From assembly GCA_016191995.1 (NCBI GenBank), contig JACPVA010000156.1, positions 1-64,000 on the forward strand: a stretch of 64,000 bases of DNA, read 5' to 3'. Shown here one piece after another: positions 44,452-54,600 of the stretch. Position 1 is the first letter of the stretch. Each line of letters starts with the position of its first letter. The notes beneath the pieces were generated by a model. The model was not told the DNA's origin. It made no database searches and saw only the letters and a program-made list of their open reading frames with translations. This DNA is from Burkholderiales bacterium (GTDB lineage: Bacteria; Pseudomonadota; Gammaproteobacteria; Burkholderiales; Burkholderiaceae_C). The translations under genes and the position numbers were made by a program.

Positions 44452-44611
44452 CGGCGCGCGGGCCGGCCCGCGGCGCTCAACGCGTCATCCAGCGCCGGCT
44501 CGCGTAGCTCAGCGAGTCGACCAGCGCCACCAGCAGCATCGCCGCGAGCACGGCGCAGGTCCTGTCCATCTGGAACAGCCCCATGTGGAAGACGAGCAGC
44601 TGGCCCAGCCC
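44445..44611 (+). repeat. Left copy of the phnE-3'-end direct repeat bounding the defence island
   Basis: 167 bp that match 55720-55889 except for four substitutions and one 3-bp (CAG) indel. The repeat ends abruptly at 44611, where the two loci diverge. Confidence 0.9.
44477..44611 (-). pseudogene. C-terminal fragment of a PhnE-like permease
   Basis: The minus-strand frame encodes about 44 residues, GLGQLLVFHMGLFQMDRTC...SLSYASRRWMTR, nearly identical to the end of the intact permease encoded at 55752-56576. It lacks everything upstream. It is the displaced 3' end left by the island's integration or by a duplication. ATG-initiated readings that cover it run into unrelated sequence. Confidence 0.88.
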
Positions 44612-44838
44612 ACCTCGGGTCTGCGCGTCCCCCTTGTCGGAGTCGCCAGGCAAGCAAGCAACACTCGAGCTAGAAAGCGGACGGGCATGCTGGCACACTC
44701 CGCCACGAACGGGGGGCAGGATATGGGTATCCGGCCAGGGATGGGATCGGCCCGGCAGGAGGCCAGACAGCGTAGGCGATTTGTGACCGGGCCTAGGTCT
44801 TTGCGGTCGGACACTGCGCTTGCTGGAGTCCCATCGCG

Positions 44839-47592
44839 ATGAGGCTCACGGCATCGCAGTCCCGCGCCGTCCAACACGCCGGTCGCAACCTCCAGCTCAT
44901 CGCCTGCGCCGGCTCCGGCAAGACAGAAGTCGTTGCACGGCGCGTCGTGCATCTCCTGACCCCGGGCCGGGCCGATTCGCTCGCCCCGCGCAACATCGTC
45001 GCCTTCACCTTCACCGACAAGGCCGCCGCGGAGCTGAAGGAGCGCATCGTCACCCGCACGCGCCAGGCGCTGGGCGACCTGCCGGGCATGGCGGAGATGT
45101 TCGTCGGCACGATCCACGCCTACTGCCTCGAGCTGCTCAAGAGCGAGGCTCCGAAGTACCTCAAGTACGAGGTTCTCAACGAGGTACAGCAGGGCCTCTT
45201 CGTCGACCGCAACAGCAAGCGCAGCGGCCTCACGGCCTGCACGGATCTCGCGGGTGCCAACCTGAAGCGCTACTTGGACACCCAACGTTACATCACCGCG
45301 CTGTCGATCCTGCGCGAGGCCGAGTGCGACGATGCAGCGTTGACCAACTGCTCCATTCCCGCCGGCCTCGATGCCTATCGCGCCTTGCTGGAGGCGCACA
45401 GCTACCTGGACTACTCGTCGATCCTGGAAGCTGCGGTCGACGTCTTGACCAACGACGACGACCTGCGAAGCCGGCTGGCCGAGCGCGTGCGCTACGTCAT
45501 CGTCGACGAGTACCAGGACGTCAACCCGGTGCAGGAGGCAATCGTCTGGTCGCTGCACGAGCTGGGTGCCAAGGTCTGCGTCGTCGGTGATGACGACCAG
45601 ACCATCTACCAGTGGCGCGGCAGCGACGTGCAGAACATTCTCACCTTCGCCAGCCGCTACCCGACCGTCGATCAGATCCCCATCGAGGAGAACTTCCGCT
45701 CCAGCGATGGCATCGTCGAGACCGCCCGGCCCTTCATCGAGCAGAACACCGCGCGGCTGGCGAAGGCGATGAAGCCCACCGGCGCCCAGCCCTACGAAGC
45801 GGGCGACATCGTCGCGCTGTCGTTCGACACGCCGGCGGACGAGGCGCGGCACATTGTTGGCACGGCGCAGGCGCTGCGCGGCGTTGCGTTCAGTGAGGAC
45901 GGCGCCGAGCGCGGACTGGCCTGGTCGGACATGGCGGTGCTGCTGCGCAGCGTGAGGGCCAACGCCGCGCCCATCACCGATGCATTGCGTGCCGCCGGCA
46001 TCCCGTTCGTCGTCACCGGGATGACCAACCTGTTCGGCACCGCCGAGGCCGAGGCGGCGCGTCAGCTCTTCTACTTCATCGCCGACCGGCCCGGGCTGGA
46101 CGCGGCAGCGATCACACGGGTGTGGACCGACGCCAAACTCGGGTTGACCCCGGCCGCACTCCGTGCCGCCGTCGACGGTGCCGTTGCGGCCAAGGCCGCA
46201 CTCACCGACGACAACCAGCAACGCTGGGGCCTGTATTCGATCCAGCGCGTGTTTCTCACCTTCCTCGAACAGGCCGCTCTGCGCGAAGAACAGGTGCCGA
46301 ACGGCCGCGGCGAGGTCGTGTTCTACAACCTCGGCAAATTCAGCCAGCTGATCTCGGACTTCGAGGCGATCCACTTCCACTCCAAACCGGCGGAGAAGTA
46401 CGCCTCGTTCGCCGACTTCCTGCAGTACCGGGCCGAGGACGCCTACCCCGAGGGTTGGCAGGACAACCAGTACGCCAACCCCGACGCCATCCGCATCATG
46501 ACCGTGCACCAGGCCAAGGGCATGCAGTGGCCCGTGGTGTTCGTGCCGGCGCTGCTGAAGAACCGCTTCCCCGCCAAGAAGCCCGGTGGCCGCAACGTCT
46601 GGCACCTGCTGCCGCGCGCCGGCATCAAGGGGCAGGCGCGGTACGAAGGGACGGTGGAGGACGAGCGCCGGCTGTTCTACGTGGCGATGACGCGCAGCCA
46701 GAAGTTCCTGCACCTGACCTGGGCACGCGTGCCCGGCAACCAGCTCTTTCAGCGCGTGTCGCCGTTCTGGGACGACATTCTGGTGTCCAGGTACGTGAAG
46801 CGCAGACCGCCTGACTACGCGCCGCGCAGTCGTCTGCCACCCGCGCCACGCGCCGGGGTGGCCAACGTCGTCTTCTCGTTCTCGGACCTCAAGTACTTCT
46901 TCGAGTGCCCGTACCAGTTCAAGCTGCGGGTGCTGTACGGCTTCAATGCACCGATCCACGAGGCGCTCGGTTACGGCAAGTCGCTGCACGATGCCTTGGA
47001 AGAGGTGCACAAGAGGGCGATCCGCGGCGACTTGGCGTCCGAGGCCGAGGTGCCGACCCTGGTGGCGACGCATCTGCACGCGCCCTACGCCTACCCCGCG
47101 CTGCGCCAGCAGCTGGAAGCCTCCGCGGAGCGCGTGATCCGCGACTACCTGCGCGACAACCGCGAGCTGTTCGACAAGATCGAGTTCTCCGAGAAGCAGA
47201 TCGAGATCAGCCTCGGCGGCGGCGTCAGCGTCGTCGGCCGTATCGACCTGGTTCGCCGCATCGACACCGGAGAGACCACCATCGTCGACCTGAAGTCGAG
47301 CGACCGCACCCAGCCGGAAGAGGTCACCGACACGCAGTTGCACATCTACGCGCTCGGCTATCAGGACCTCACCGGCCGCCGGCCCGACTACGTCGAAACC
47401 TACGAGCTCGACGAGCGCAAGCGCAAGCCACGCTCGGTGGATGATGATTTCATCGCCGACGTGAAGACGCGCACCCGGGCTGCGGCCGCTGCGCTGCGGG
47501 AAGGGGCGCTGCGGGCAGCACCAGCCAGGAAGACCTGTGCCGCCTGTGATTACCGGGGCATGTGCTTGGCGTGCAGCGCCGGACAACGATGA
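44839..47592 (+). CDS. UvrD-like helicase fused to an Fe-S PD-(D/E)XK nuclease
   Basis: The 917-residue protein starts with an SF1A helicase: AGSGKT at residues 24-29, FTFTDKAAAELKERI, VDEYQDVNPVQ at about 222, VVGDDDQTIYQWRGS, and IMTVHQAKGMQWPVVF. The C-terminal third is a Cas4/AddB-like nuclease. It has a lone Cys in FFECPYQFKLR (about 687), catalytic Asp in VVGRIDLV, DLKSS at about 815 and a terminal CAACDYRGMCLAC cluster that completes an Fe-S site. Such enzymes degrade or process DNA ends. It heads the island operon; its stop overlaps the exonuclease start. Confidence 0.92.
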   Translation: MRLTASQSRAVQHAGRNLQLIACAGSGKTEVVARRVVHLLTPGRADSLAPRNIVAFTFTDKAAAELKERIVTRTRQALGDLPGMAEMFVGTIHAYCLELLKSEAPKYLKYEVLNEVQQGLFVDRNSKRSGLTACTDLAGANLKRYLDTQRYITALSILREAECDDAALTNCSIPAGLDAYRALLEAHSYLDYSSILEAAVDVLTNDDDLRSRLAERVRYVIVDEYQDVNPVQEAIVWSLHELGAKVCVVGDDDQTIYQWRGSDVQNILTFASRYPTVDQIPIEENFRSSDGIVETARPFIEQNTARLAKAMKPTGAQPYEAGDIVALSFDTPADEARHIVGTAQALRGVAFSEDGAERGLAWSDMAVLLRSVRANAAPITDALRAAGIPFVVTGMTNLFGTAEAEAARQLFYFIADRPGLDAAAITRVWTDAKLGLTPAALRAAVDGAVAAKAALTDDNQQRWGLYSIQRVFLTFLEQAALREEQVPNGRGEVVFYNLGKFSQLISDFEAIHFHSKPAEKYASFADFLQYRAEDAYPEGWQDNQYANPDAIRIMTVHQAKGMQWPVVFVPALLKNRFPAKKPGGRNVWHLLPRAGIKGQARYEGTVEDERRLFYVAMTRSQKFLHLTWARVPGNQLFQRVSPFWDDILVSRYVKRRPPDYAPRSRLPPAPRAGVANVVFSFSDLKYFFECPYQFKLRVLYGFNAPIHEALGYGKSLHDALEEVHKRAIRGDLASEAEVPTLVATHLHAPYAYPALRQQLEASAERVIRDYLRDNRELFDKIEFSEKQIEISLGGGVSVVGRIDLVRRIDTGETTIVDLKSSDRTQPEEVTDTQLHIYALGYQDLTGRRPDYVETYELDERKRKPRSVDDDFIADVKTRTRAAAAALREGALRAAPARKTCAACDYRGMCLACSAGQR

Positions 47593-48089
47593 CGGGTGAG
47601 CCGATGGCCGTCTACCTGGATACCGAAACCACCGGCTTCAGCCCCGCCCGTGGTGATGCCATCGTCGAGATCGCCATCGTCGACGGCGCCGGCCGCCCGC
47701 TGATCGACACGCTCGTCGACCCTGGCCGAGCGATACCCTGGCAGGCGTGCCGGGTGCATGGCATCACGGACGACATGGTGCGCGGCAAGCCGACGTTGCA
47801 GCAGCTCATGCCGCGCGTGCTGGAAGTGATCGCCGACCATGAGGTCGTCATCTACAACGCAAATTTCGACGCGCCGTTCTTCCCCGGTCGCCTGGCACAG
47901 TCGCGCGGCGTCGTCTGCGCGATGACCGAATTCGCGACCGCGCTGGGTGGCCCGTGGCGCAAGCTCGATATGGCCGCCCAGCATGTCGGGCACCGCTGGA
48001 CCGGGCAGGCGCACCGCGCGCTGGCGGACGCGCTGGCCTGCCGCAGTGTGTGGATGTGGCTGGAAGGGCGGCGCGCCCGTCGCCGCTGA
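47589..48089 (+). CDS. DnaQ-like 3'-5' exonuclease
   Basis: The 166-residue DEDDh exonuclease has Exo I VYLDTETTGFSP, Exo II VVIYNANFDAPFF and Exo III GQAHRALADALAC with the catalytic His (HRALAD). The start at 47589 overlaps the helicase stop (ATGA), so the two are translated together. The stand-alone domain could trim single strands produced by the helicase. The gap to mod is 36 bp and contains the mod ribosome-binding site. Confidence 0.92.
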   Translation: MTGEPMAVYLDTETTGFSPARGDAIVEIAIVDGAGRPLIDTLVDPGRAIPWQACRVHGITDDMVRGKPTLQQLMPRVLEVIADHEVVIYNANFDAPFFPGRLAQSRGVVCAMTEFATALGGPWRKLDMAAQHVGHRWTGQAHRALADALACRSVWMWLEGRRARRR

Positions 48090-48125
48090 TCCCGCCGACC
48101 CCTGTCGATCCGAGGAGGACCTTCC

Positions 48126-51065
48126 TTGACTCTCAAGCGCCAGATCCTTGTCCAGATGACCCGCGAGCAGCTCAAGGCTGCCGTCGACGCGCTAGGCCTG
48201 ACCGAAGTGGACAGGCGCAGCGCCGAAGCGATGCGCGCCAAGCTCTCGCGCGCTCACCGCGCCACGGCGGCGGCCCTGCTCGAGCCGCTGTCGGAGGCCG
48301 AGGTCAAGGCCGTCTGCGACGCGATCGGGGTGACGTCGGTCGGCCGGCGCTCGGCCTTGATCGAGCGCTTGCTGGAGTCGGAGACCTCGGGGTTCGCCCT
48401 CGAGAGCGAGCAGGTGCCCGAGGCCCCCGAGATCCCGACCGCTGCGCGCTCGAAGACGCCCCGCGCCGCGCGCGGCGAGAAGAAGGTCACCCGCTACACC
48501 TACGACGACATCCGCGAGCCGGGCACGCCGGAGACCGGCCACACGCCGCTGCTGCCGGCCGACGAGCAGGTGGTCACGCTGCCGATGGACAACGGCTGGT
48601 CCAAGGCCCTGCATGTCGGCAAGCTGCCGCAGGCGGAGCCCGGCCACGAGCGGCCGGTGGTGGTGGACATGGACCCGGCCGCCGACCCGGTGCTCTTCTG
48701 GGCCGGCAAGCGCAACCGGCGCGAGGTGCCGGTGCTGCCGCTGCAGCGCAACGAGATCGTCTCCGAGTCGCGCATCGCGCAGATCATCGAGCGGGCGCGC
48801 CGCGCTGCCGAAGAGAAGTCGGGGCAGGCGCGCCAGGGCCACCTGTTCGCCGACCTCGAGAAGACCCTGCGCGAGAGCGACAAGGGCAAGCGCGTCGAGT
48901 TCTACACCCACGAGGAGGGCTGGAAGAACAAGCTGATCTGCGGCGATTCGCTGCACGTCATGGAGTCGCTGCTGCACTACGAGAATCTGCGCGGCAAGGT
49001 GCAGATGATCTACATCGATCCGCCCTATGGGATTGCCTACAACACAAACATCCAGCAGCGAGTTGACTCGATTCAGAACGTCCGCTTGGCCACAGGAGGA
49101 AAGAAGGCGGGCGAACAGGTCAAGGTCAGTGAAACATCTAGCGCGCTTACTGGTAACGAGGATGTACTTTCCATCAAGGCATTTAGAGACACCTGGACTC
49201 TTGGGATCCACTCCTATCTTGGGCACCTTTGCGATCGGCTGTACTTAGCACGCGATCTCTTATCTTCGACGGGATCGATCTTTCTGCAGATCAGCGATGC
49301 CAATCTGCATTACGTTCGCGTTCTAATGGATGAGGTGTTCGGTGCATCGAACTTTATTGCGCTGATAACCTTCCGCAAGAAGATGATGCCGCTCGGGGCC
49401 GAGTACCTTGAGGGAGTCAGTGATTACCTTATCTGGTACGCAAGGGACAAGTCGCAAGTGAGGGCTTATCCAATTTACCGAGACAAGATTGCAGAGGGAG
49501 ATAAGCAATGGAGCTGGGTTGAGACGCCCGATGGATGCCGACGGAAGCTCACCGCACACGAGATCGAGGATCACGCTGCACTACCGAAGGGCAGCCGGGT
49601 ATTTCAACCAATTTCGCTCTTGCCTGCCGACTACAGGCCGAACCAAGACTTCGCATTTACTTACAAGGGGCAGAGATACAGCCCGCCACGTGCGTCTGCG
49701 GGCTGGCAATGCTGGAAGACTGATCTTGACGGCATGACTAGGCTTGCAGAACTCGGCAGACTACATGTGCCCGCCGGTGGGGAGGACTCGACTCTGCGCT
49801 ATGTGTACTACCTTGCCGACTACCCGGTATCTGCGATAACTAACCTTTGGTCCGACACGAAAGGGGCCGACAACAAGCAGTATGTTGTCCAAACCTCAGA
49901 AACTGTGGTCACTCGCTGCCTGCACTTAGCGACCGAACCGGGTGACGTGGTTCTTGACATCACCTGTGGTTCTGGAACTACGGCCTACAGTGCAGAACGC
50001 TGGGGCCGAAGGTGGATCACTTGCGACACGTCTCGTGTAGCGATCAATGTAGCCAGGAAGCGGCTGCTGTCGGCGGTGTTTGAACACTGGGCTTGCGTGG
50101 TTGCGGAACGCCCGGGAAGCGGCTTCCGATACAAGCGCGCCGCGCATATCACAATGGAGAGTCTGACCAAACGTCTTGAAGACCCAGGCGTTGCGTTGCG
50201 CGATCAGCCGGAGAGGGACTCCGCCGCCGTGCGGGTGACAGGGCCGGTCGAGGTGCTAACCCTTGGTCGTTACTCGATCGAAGACTGGAAAGGCTACGTC
50301 GTCCGCGAGCCTGGCCCGGGCGAGGCTGCCAAGCTGGAAAACTACATCGAGACCATCTGCCGCCTGTACCGCAAGAACGCCGCAATCCAGGGCGCGAGCG
50401 GACTGGTCCACGCGGTGGCCGAGTCGGCGGCCGACAAGATCGCGATCTCGGTCGGCCCGCTCACGGGCCGTGTCACGGCCAAGCAGATCAGCGATGCTGT
50501 CCAGGACGCGCTGGCCTCAGGCATCCTCGAGGTGCACGTGCTCGGCTGGGCCTTCGAGGCCAACGTCGGCGAGGTGAAGTCGGCGCTGGAGAAGCGCGGC
50601 AAGGTCAAGGTCGAGCTGATCATGATCCGCCCCGATACGCTGGCCGAAGGGCTGAAGGCGACGCAGCCCGAGATGCTGTTCTCGCCGCTGGCGCTGCCCG
50701 ACATCGCGGTCGATGTCTCGGCCCACGGCAAGGGCGAGCGGGAGATCCGCGTCACCCTGAAGGGCGTGGCGCTGTTCGACCGCAAGCGCCGCAGCACCGA
50801 GTACAAGGCGGCCGACTCGGGCTATGTCTCGGCGTGGTATCTGGACGAGGACTACGATGGCGACTGCTTCGTCGACTGCCAGATGTTCTTCGACTTCAAG
50901 AAGACGCCCAACATCAAGGCGGCGCTGAAGGCCGAGGTGGACCCCGGGGAGTTCACGCTCAAGCTGGAATCCGAGCCGTTCCCGCTACGCGGCTACAAGC
51001 GCATCGCGGTGAAGGTGGTGGACGTGTACGGCAACGAGTCCACCATGGTTCGGGAGTTCGGTTGA
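48126..51065 (+). CDS. Type III-like DNA methyltransferase (Mod) with N-terminal SAP-like domain
   Basis: The 979-residue beta-class amino-MTase has motif IV DPPY at residues 298-301 and AdoMet motif I LDITCGSGT at 611-618. Residues 10-85 form two SAP/HeH-like helix pairs (MTREQLKAAVDALGLTEVDRRSA, LSEAEVKAVCDAIGVTSVGRRSA) that may bind DNA. The start is TTG at 48126, set by a strong GAGGAGG site. From about 49030 to 50260 the gene is much less GC-rich than its two ends. That stretch covers the target-recognition region, which indicates a mosaic gene. Its stop overlaps the next ATG. Confidence 0.9.
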   Translation: MTLKRQILVQMTREQLKAAVDALGLTEVDRRSAEAMRAKLSRAHRATAAALLEPLSEAEVKAVCDAIGVTSVGRRSALIERLLESETSGFALESEQVPEAPEIPTAARSKTPRAARGEKKVTRYTYDDIREPGTPETGHTPLLPADEQVVTLPMDNGWSKALHVGKLPQAEPGHERPVVVDMDPAADPVLFWAGKRNRREVPVLPLQRNEIVSESRIAQIIERARRAAEEKSGQARQGHLFADLEKTLRESDKGKRVEFYTHEEGWKNKLICGDSLHVMESLLHYENLRGKVQMIYIDPPYGIAYNTNIQQRVDSIQNVRLATGGKKAGEQVKVSETSSALTGNEDVLSIKAFRDTWTLGIHSYLGHLCDRLYLARDLLSSTGSIFLQISDANLHYVRVLMDEVFGASNFIALITFRKKMMPLGAEYLEGVSDYLIWYARDKSQVRAYPIYRDKIAEGDKQWSWVETPDGCRRKLTAHEIEDHAALPKGSRVFQPISLLPADYRPNQDFAFTYKGQRYSPPRASAGWQCWKTDLDGMTRLAELGRLHVPAGGEDSTLRYVYYLADYPVSAITNLWSDTKGADNKQYVVQTSETVVTRCLHLATEPGDVVLDITCGSGTTAYSAERWGRRWITCDTSRVAINVARKRLLSAVFEHWACVVAERPGSGFRYKRAAHITMESLTKRLEDPGVALRDQPERDSAAVRVTGPVEVLTLGRYSIEDWKGYVVREPGPGEAAKLENYIETICRLYRKNAAIQGASGLVHAVAESAADKIAISVGPLTGRVTAKQISDAVQDALASGILEVHVLGWAFEANVGEVKSALEKRGKVKVELIMIRPDTLAEGLKATQPEMLFSPLALPDIAVDVSAHGKGEREIRVTLKGVALFDRKRRSTEYKAADSGYVSAWYLDEDYDGDCFVDCQMFFDFKKTPNIKAALKAEVDPGEFTLKLESEPFPLRGYKRIAVKVVDVYGNESTMVREFG

Positions 51066-51379
51066 TGAAGCTGCTGCGCGACCATCGCGGGCTGGCCATC
51101 CGGCTGACGGACGAGCGCCTGGCGCATATCCACGAGCACCCGGAGATGGCGGCGCTGGACGCGGCGATCGAGCAGGCACTGCGGCAACCGGAGGTGGTCA
51201 TCCAATCGGCCAGCGATCCGCAGGCCAACCTGTACTACCGCTACTACGTGGGTACGATGGTGGGCGACAAGTACCTGTGCGTCGTGGTCAAGGTCATGCC
51301 GGCGGACGCGTTCGTGCTGACGGCATACCTCACCGACAAGGTGAAGAGAGGAGTGCAACTGTGGCCGACAAGCGAGTGA
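51065..51379 (+). CDS. Small BECR-fold-like protein (PBECR2/DUF4258-like), possible toxin
   Basis: The 104-residue protein has the pattern of BECR-fold RNases: LTDERLAHIHEHPEM, IEQALRQPEVVIQS, LYYRYYVGT, YLCVVVKVMPADAFVLTAYLTDKVKRG. The conserved His/Arg/Thr-type positions are present. Proteins of this type often pair with DUF2283 proteins as toxin-antitoxin modules. It starts with an ATG that shares one base with the mod stop and overlaps the DUF2283 gene by 19 bp. Family assignment is by pattern only. Confidence 0.7.
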   Translation: MKLLRDHRGLAIRLTDERLAHIHEHPEMAALDAAIEQALRQPEVVIQSASDPQANLYYRYYVGTMVGDKYLCVVVKVMPADAFVLTAYLTDKVKRGVQLWPTSE

Positions 51380-51561
51380 AAGTCTGGTTCGACCCCGAGG
51401 GCGACTATCTGGAGGTGATGTTCGACCAGCGCCCGGGGTACTTCCGCGAGACCGAGAACGACCAGGTGATGGAGAAGGTGGACGAGCAGGGCAATGTGCT
51501 CGGCTTCTCGGTGATGCGGGTCAGCACGCTGAGCAAGGCGCCGCTGGAAGTGGCGCTGTGA
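51361..51561 (+). CDS. DUF2283 protein, possible antitoxin
   Basis: The 66-residue protein matches DUF2283 (VKVWFDPEGDYLEVMFDQRPGYF, VDEQGNVLGFSVMRVS). It starts with GTG at 51361, inside the 3' end of the BECR-like gene, so the two are coupled. DUF2283 partners of small BECR proteins are usually taken to be antitoxins. The pair sits between mod and res, so it would be lost or kept along with the restriction system. Confidence 0.8.
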   Translation: MADKRVKVWFDPEGDYLEVMFDQRPGYFRETENDQVMEKVDEQGNVLGFSVMRVSTLSKAPLEVAL

Positions 51562-51617
51562 GGTCGCGACCGGTGGTGGCTCACGGCTTCGCCGGCTGAA
51601 GTCGAGGCGCTGCCCGC

Positions 51618-54600
51618 ATGGCCTACGTCGTCGACCGCGTCGTCATCTGCGACGCCTTTCGCGAGCCCGACTGCCACTACCAGCTGCTGCCCGGCGGGCG
51701 CTCGCGCCGCGTCGCTTCGCGCCGGCCTTCGATGCGCTTCCTGGCCTCGGCGCAGGACACGCGCGGCGGCATCACGGGCATCGTTGGCCGCGAGGCGGGG
51801 CTGTTCGACGACCTGTCGGCGGCGGCCGAGCAGAAGAACGAGTTCGTCAACGCGCTGCGCGACGAGGTTCGTGGATGGCGCGAGGCCGGCTACCCCGGCA
51901 CCGCGGTGGTGACGCGCCGTCTGCTGGAATGGTGGTTCGAGCGCGACGAGGAGCGCAAGGCCGTCGGCAGGCGCTTCTTCTTCTGCCAGCAGGAGGCGGT
52001 CGAGACTGTCATCTACTTGTACGAAGTGCAGAACCGCCGCAAGATGCCCGAGACGGGGAACCTGCTGCGCTATGCACTGAAGCTGGCCACCGGCACCGGC
52101 AAGACCGTGGTGATGGCGCTCTTCGTCACCTGGGCGACGCTGCACAAGCGCAAGGTGAGCGGCTCCACGCTGTCGGGCAACTTCCTCGTGCTGGTGCCCA
52201 ACCTGACGGTGCGCGACCGTGTCAGCGGCCAGCCGCGCGGCGACGGGCTGGACGCCGCCGGTTCGCACAACCTGTACGACGCCTTCGAGACGGTGCCGCC
52301 CGAGTACCGCGAGGAGTTCCGGCCGAACGTGCTGGTGCGCAACTGGCAGGGGATTCCGCTCGAGGCCAAGCGCGAGGACTGGATCGGCGAGGGCGAGGTG
52401 CCGCTCGAGGAGGGGCGCTTCATTCCCCAGGCCGTGCTGCGCGCGATGCAGCGCCGCGCGCGGCAAGACCCGAACGCCGCGATCCGACGGTTGCTGGGCG
52501 GCTGGCGCGACCTGGTCGTCATCAACGACGAGGCGCACCACGTCTATGGCGAAAAGCGCGGGCGCAAGGGCGAGGATCCGGAGCACATCAAGTGGAGCAA
52601 GATCCTCGAGCGCGTCTCCAAGGCGGTGCGGATCAGCCTGGTGGTCGACCTGTCGGCGACGCCCTGGTACGGCTCGGGCTCGCCGAAGCCCGAGGGCACG
52701 CTGTTCGAGTGGCTGGTGTCGGACTTCTCGGTCTACGACGCCTTCGAGTCGGGGCTGGTCAAGGTGGTGCGGCTGCCGGATCCCGATGAACACGGCAGGG
52801 TCTATCTGGACCTGTGGGACATGGTGAAGGGCGCGCGGACGAAGGAAGAGTACCTGCGCGCCTGCCGCGGGGCGATCGCCAGCATCTACTCGTCGTGGCG
52901 GCAGGACTTCGACGACTGGGCGGGCACCTTCGACTTCCTGCGCGGCCCGAGTCCCGTGCTGCTTTGCGTGGCCGACAACGCCGAGCGTGCGCGCTGGCTG
53001 TTCGAGCACCTGACGCGCGATTACGAGCTGCTGCGCAACCCCGACGACGAGGACCGCAGCCGTTGGGTGACGATTCCGATCGACTCCAAGGTGTTCGACG
53101 CGGACAAAGGCAACGAGGCCACGCTGCGTGAGATGGTCAGCACCGTGGGGTCGACGGGCCGGCCCGGCGAGCGGGTGCGCTGCATCGTCAGCGTGAACAT
53201 GCTGTCGGAAGGCTGGGACGTGAAGAGCGTGACGCACATCCTCGGCCTGCGTGCCTTCGGCTCGCCGCTGCTCACCGAGCAGATCATCGGCCGCGGCCTG
53301 CGGCGCACGAACTACGACGTGCTCAATCAGCCGCTCGCCGAGCGGCCCGAGGGCAGCGAAGAGACGGTGGACGCGTTCGGGATCCCGTTCGTCGGCTTCC
53401 CGGTCGAGAAGCGCAGACGGCCGCAAACGGGCGACTGGACGCACAAGCCGGTGTGGATCGAAGCCGATCCGCGCAAGGCCAAGTACCGCGTGCAGGTGCC
53501 CAACGTACGCTCGTGGGCGGTGGGCGTGCGGCAGTCGCTGGCGGAGCTGGTGCGGGTCGAGGATCTGCCTCAGATCAGGATCGACCCGCGGCAGACGCCG
53601 CCGGATGTGCATGTGAGGCCGGTCGTCGGCGGCAAGCCCGAGGCGGTGATGACGCTGGAGCGGGTGCGTGAGGAGTGGCCGGTGCTGCGCACGCAGTTCC
53701 TGCTGGCCGAGGAGCTGTACACGCAGACGAATCCGGGTGCCGCGGGCGACCTGGGGATCGGGCCGACTTTCGACGAGCTGCTGGAGGTGTCGCGCCGCTA
53801 CGTGGCCGGCCGCGTGCATCCGATGGAAGCCGGCGGATTCAAGAGTGACCCGCGCGACCTCGGCATCTACTTCTGGCGACGGCAGGCGGTGGACGTGCTC
53901 GAGAACGCGATCCGCGGCGTCGCGGACGGTGGCGTGACCGCGCTGCCCATCCTCGGCAGCCCCGAGGTGCTGGACACGCTCGCGCTGCGCCGCTTTCAAT
54001 GGACCGGCATCGTCGCGGACGGCAGGCGCTGCCACACGAACCAGGTGCCCTGTCACACGCCGCTGGAGAAGTCGTTTGCCGACTTCCTGGACCGGGCCAG
54101 CGATGTGGTGCGGTATTTCAAGAACGAGCGGCTTGGGTTCTCGATCACTTACTACGAAAACAGCCGACCGCGCCAGTACTACCCCGACTTCATCGTCTTC
54201 GCGCGCGAGAGCGATGGCCGCGAGGTGGCATGGATCGCCGAGACCAAGGGCGAGGAGCGCGCGAACACCGCGTTGAAGAGCGAAGCCGCGCGGCTGTGGT
54301 GCGAGAAGATGAGCGGCACGCGCTATGGCGCGTGGCGTTACTTGTTCGTGCCGCAGCGCAAGCTCGAGGCGGCGCTTGCATCGGGGGTCAAGGCGCTGGC
54401 GGCGTTGGCCGACGCCCTGGTCCGCGCCAGGCCCGGCCCGCAGGCGCAACTGATCTCGCTCGACGACGAACGCGCCAGGCGCGAGGCGTTCAAGTCGTTG
54501 CTGCCCTTGTACTCACTCAAGGCCGCAGCGGGATACTTCGGCAATGGTGAAGCGGTGGAGGCCGAGGGCTGGATCGAGGCTGGTGCAGTCGGTCGGCTTG

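Noticed and set aside
44577-44838. Minus-strand 73-residue ORF starting at 44698 as an independent gene
   Set aside because: Only its last 44 residues match anything, the PhnE C-terminus; the rest comes from the island's first bases.
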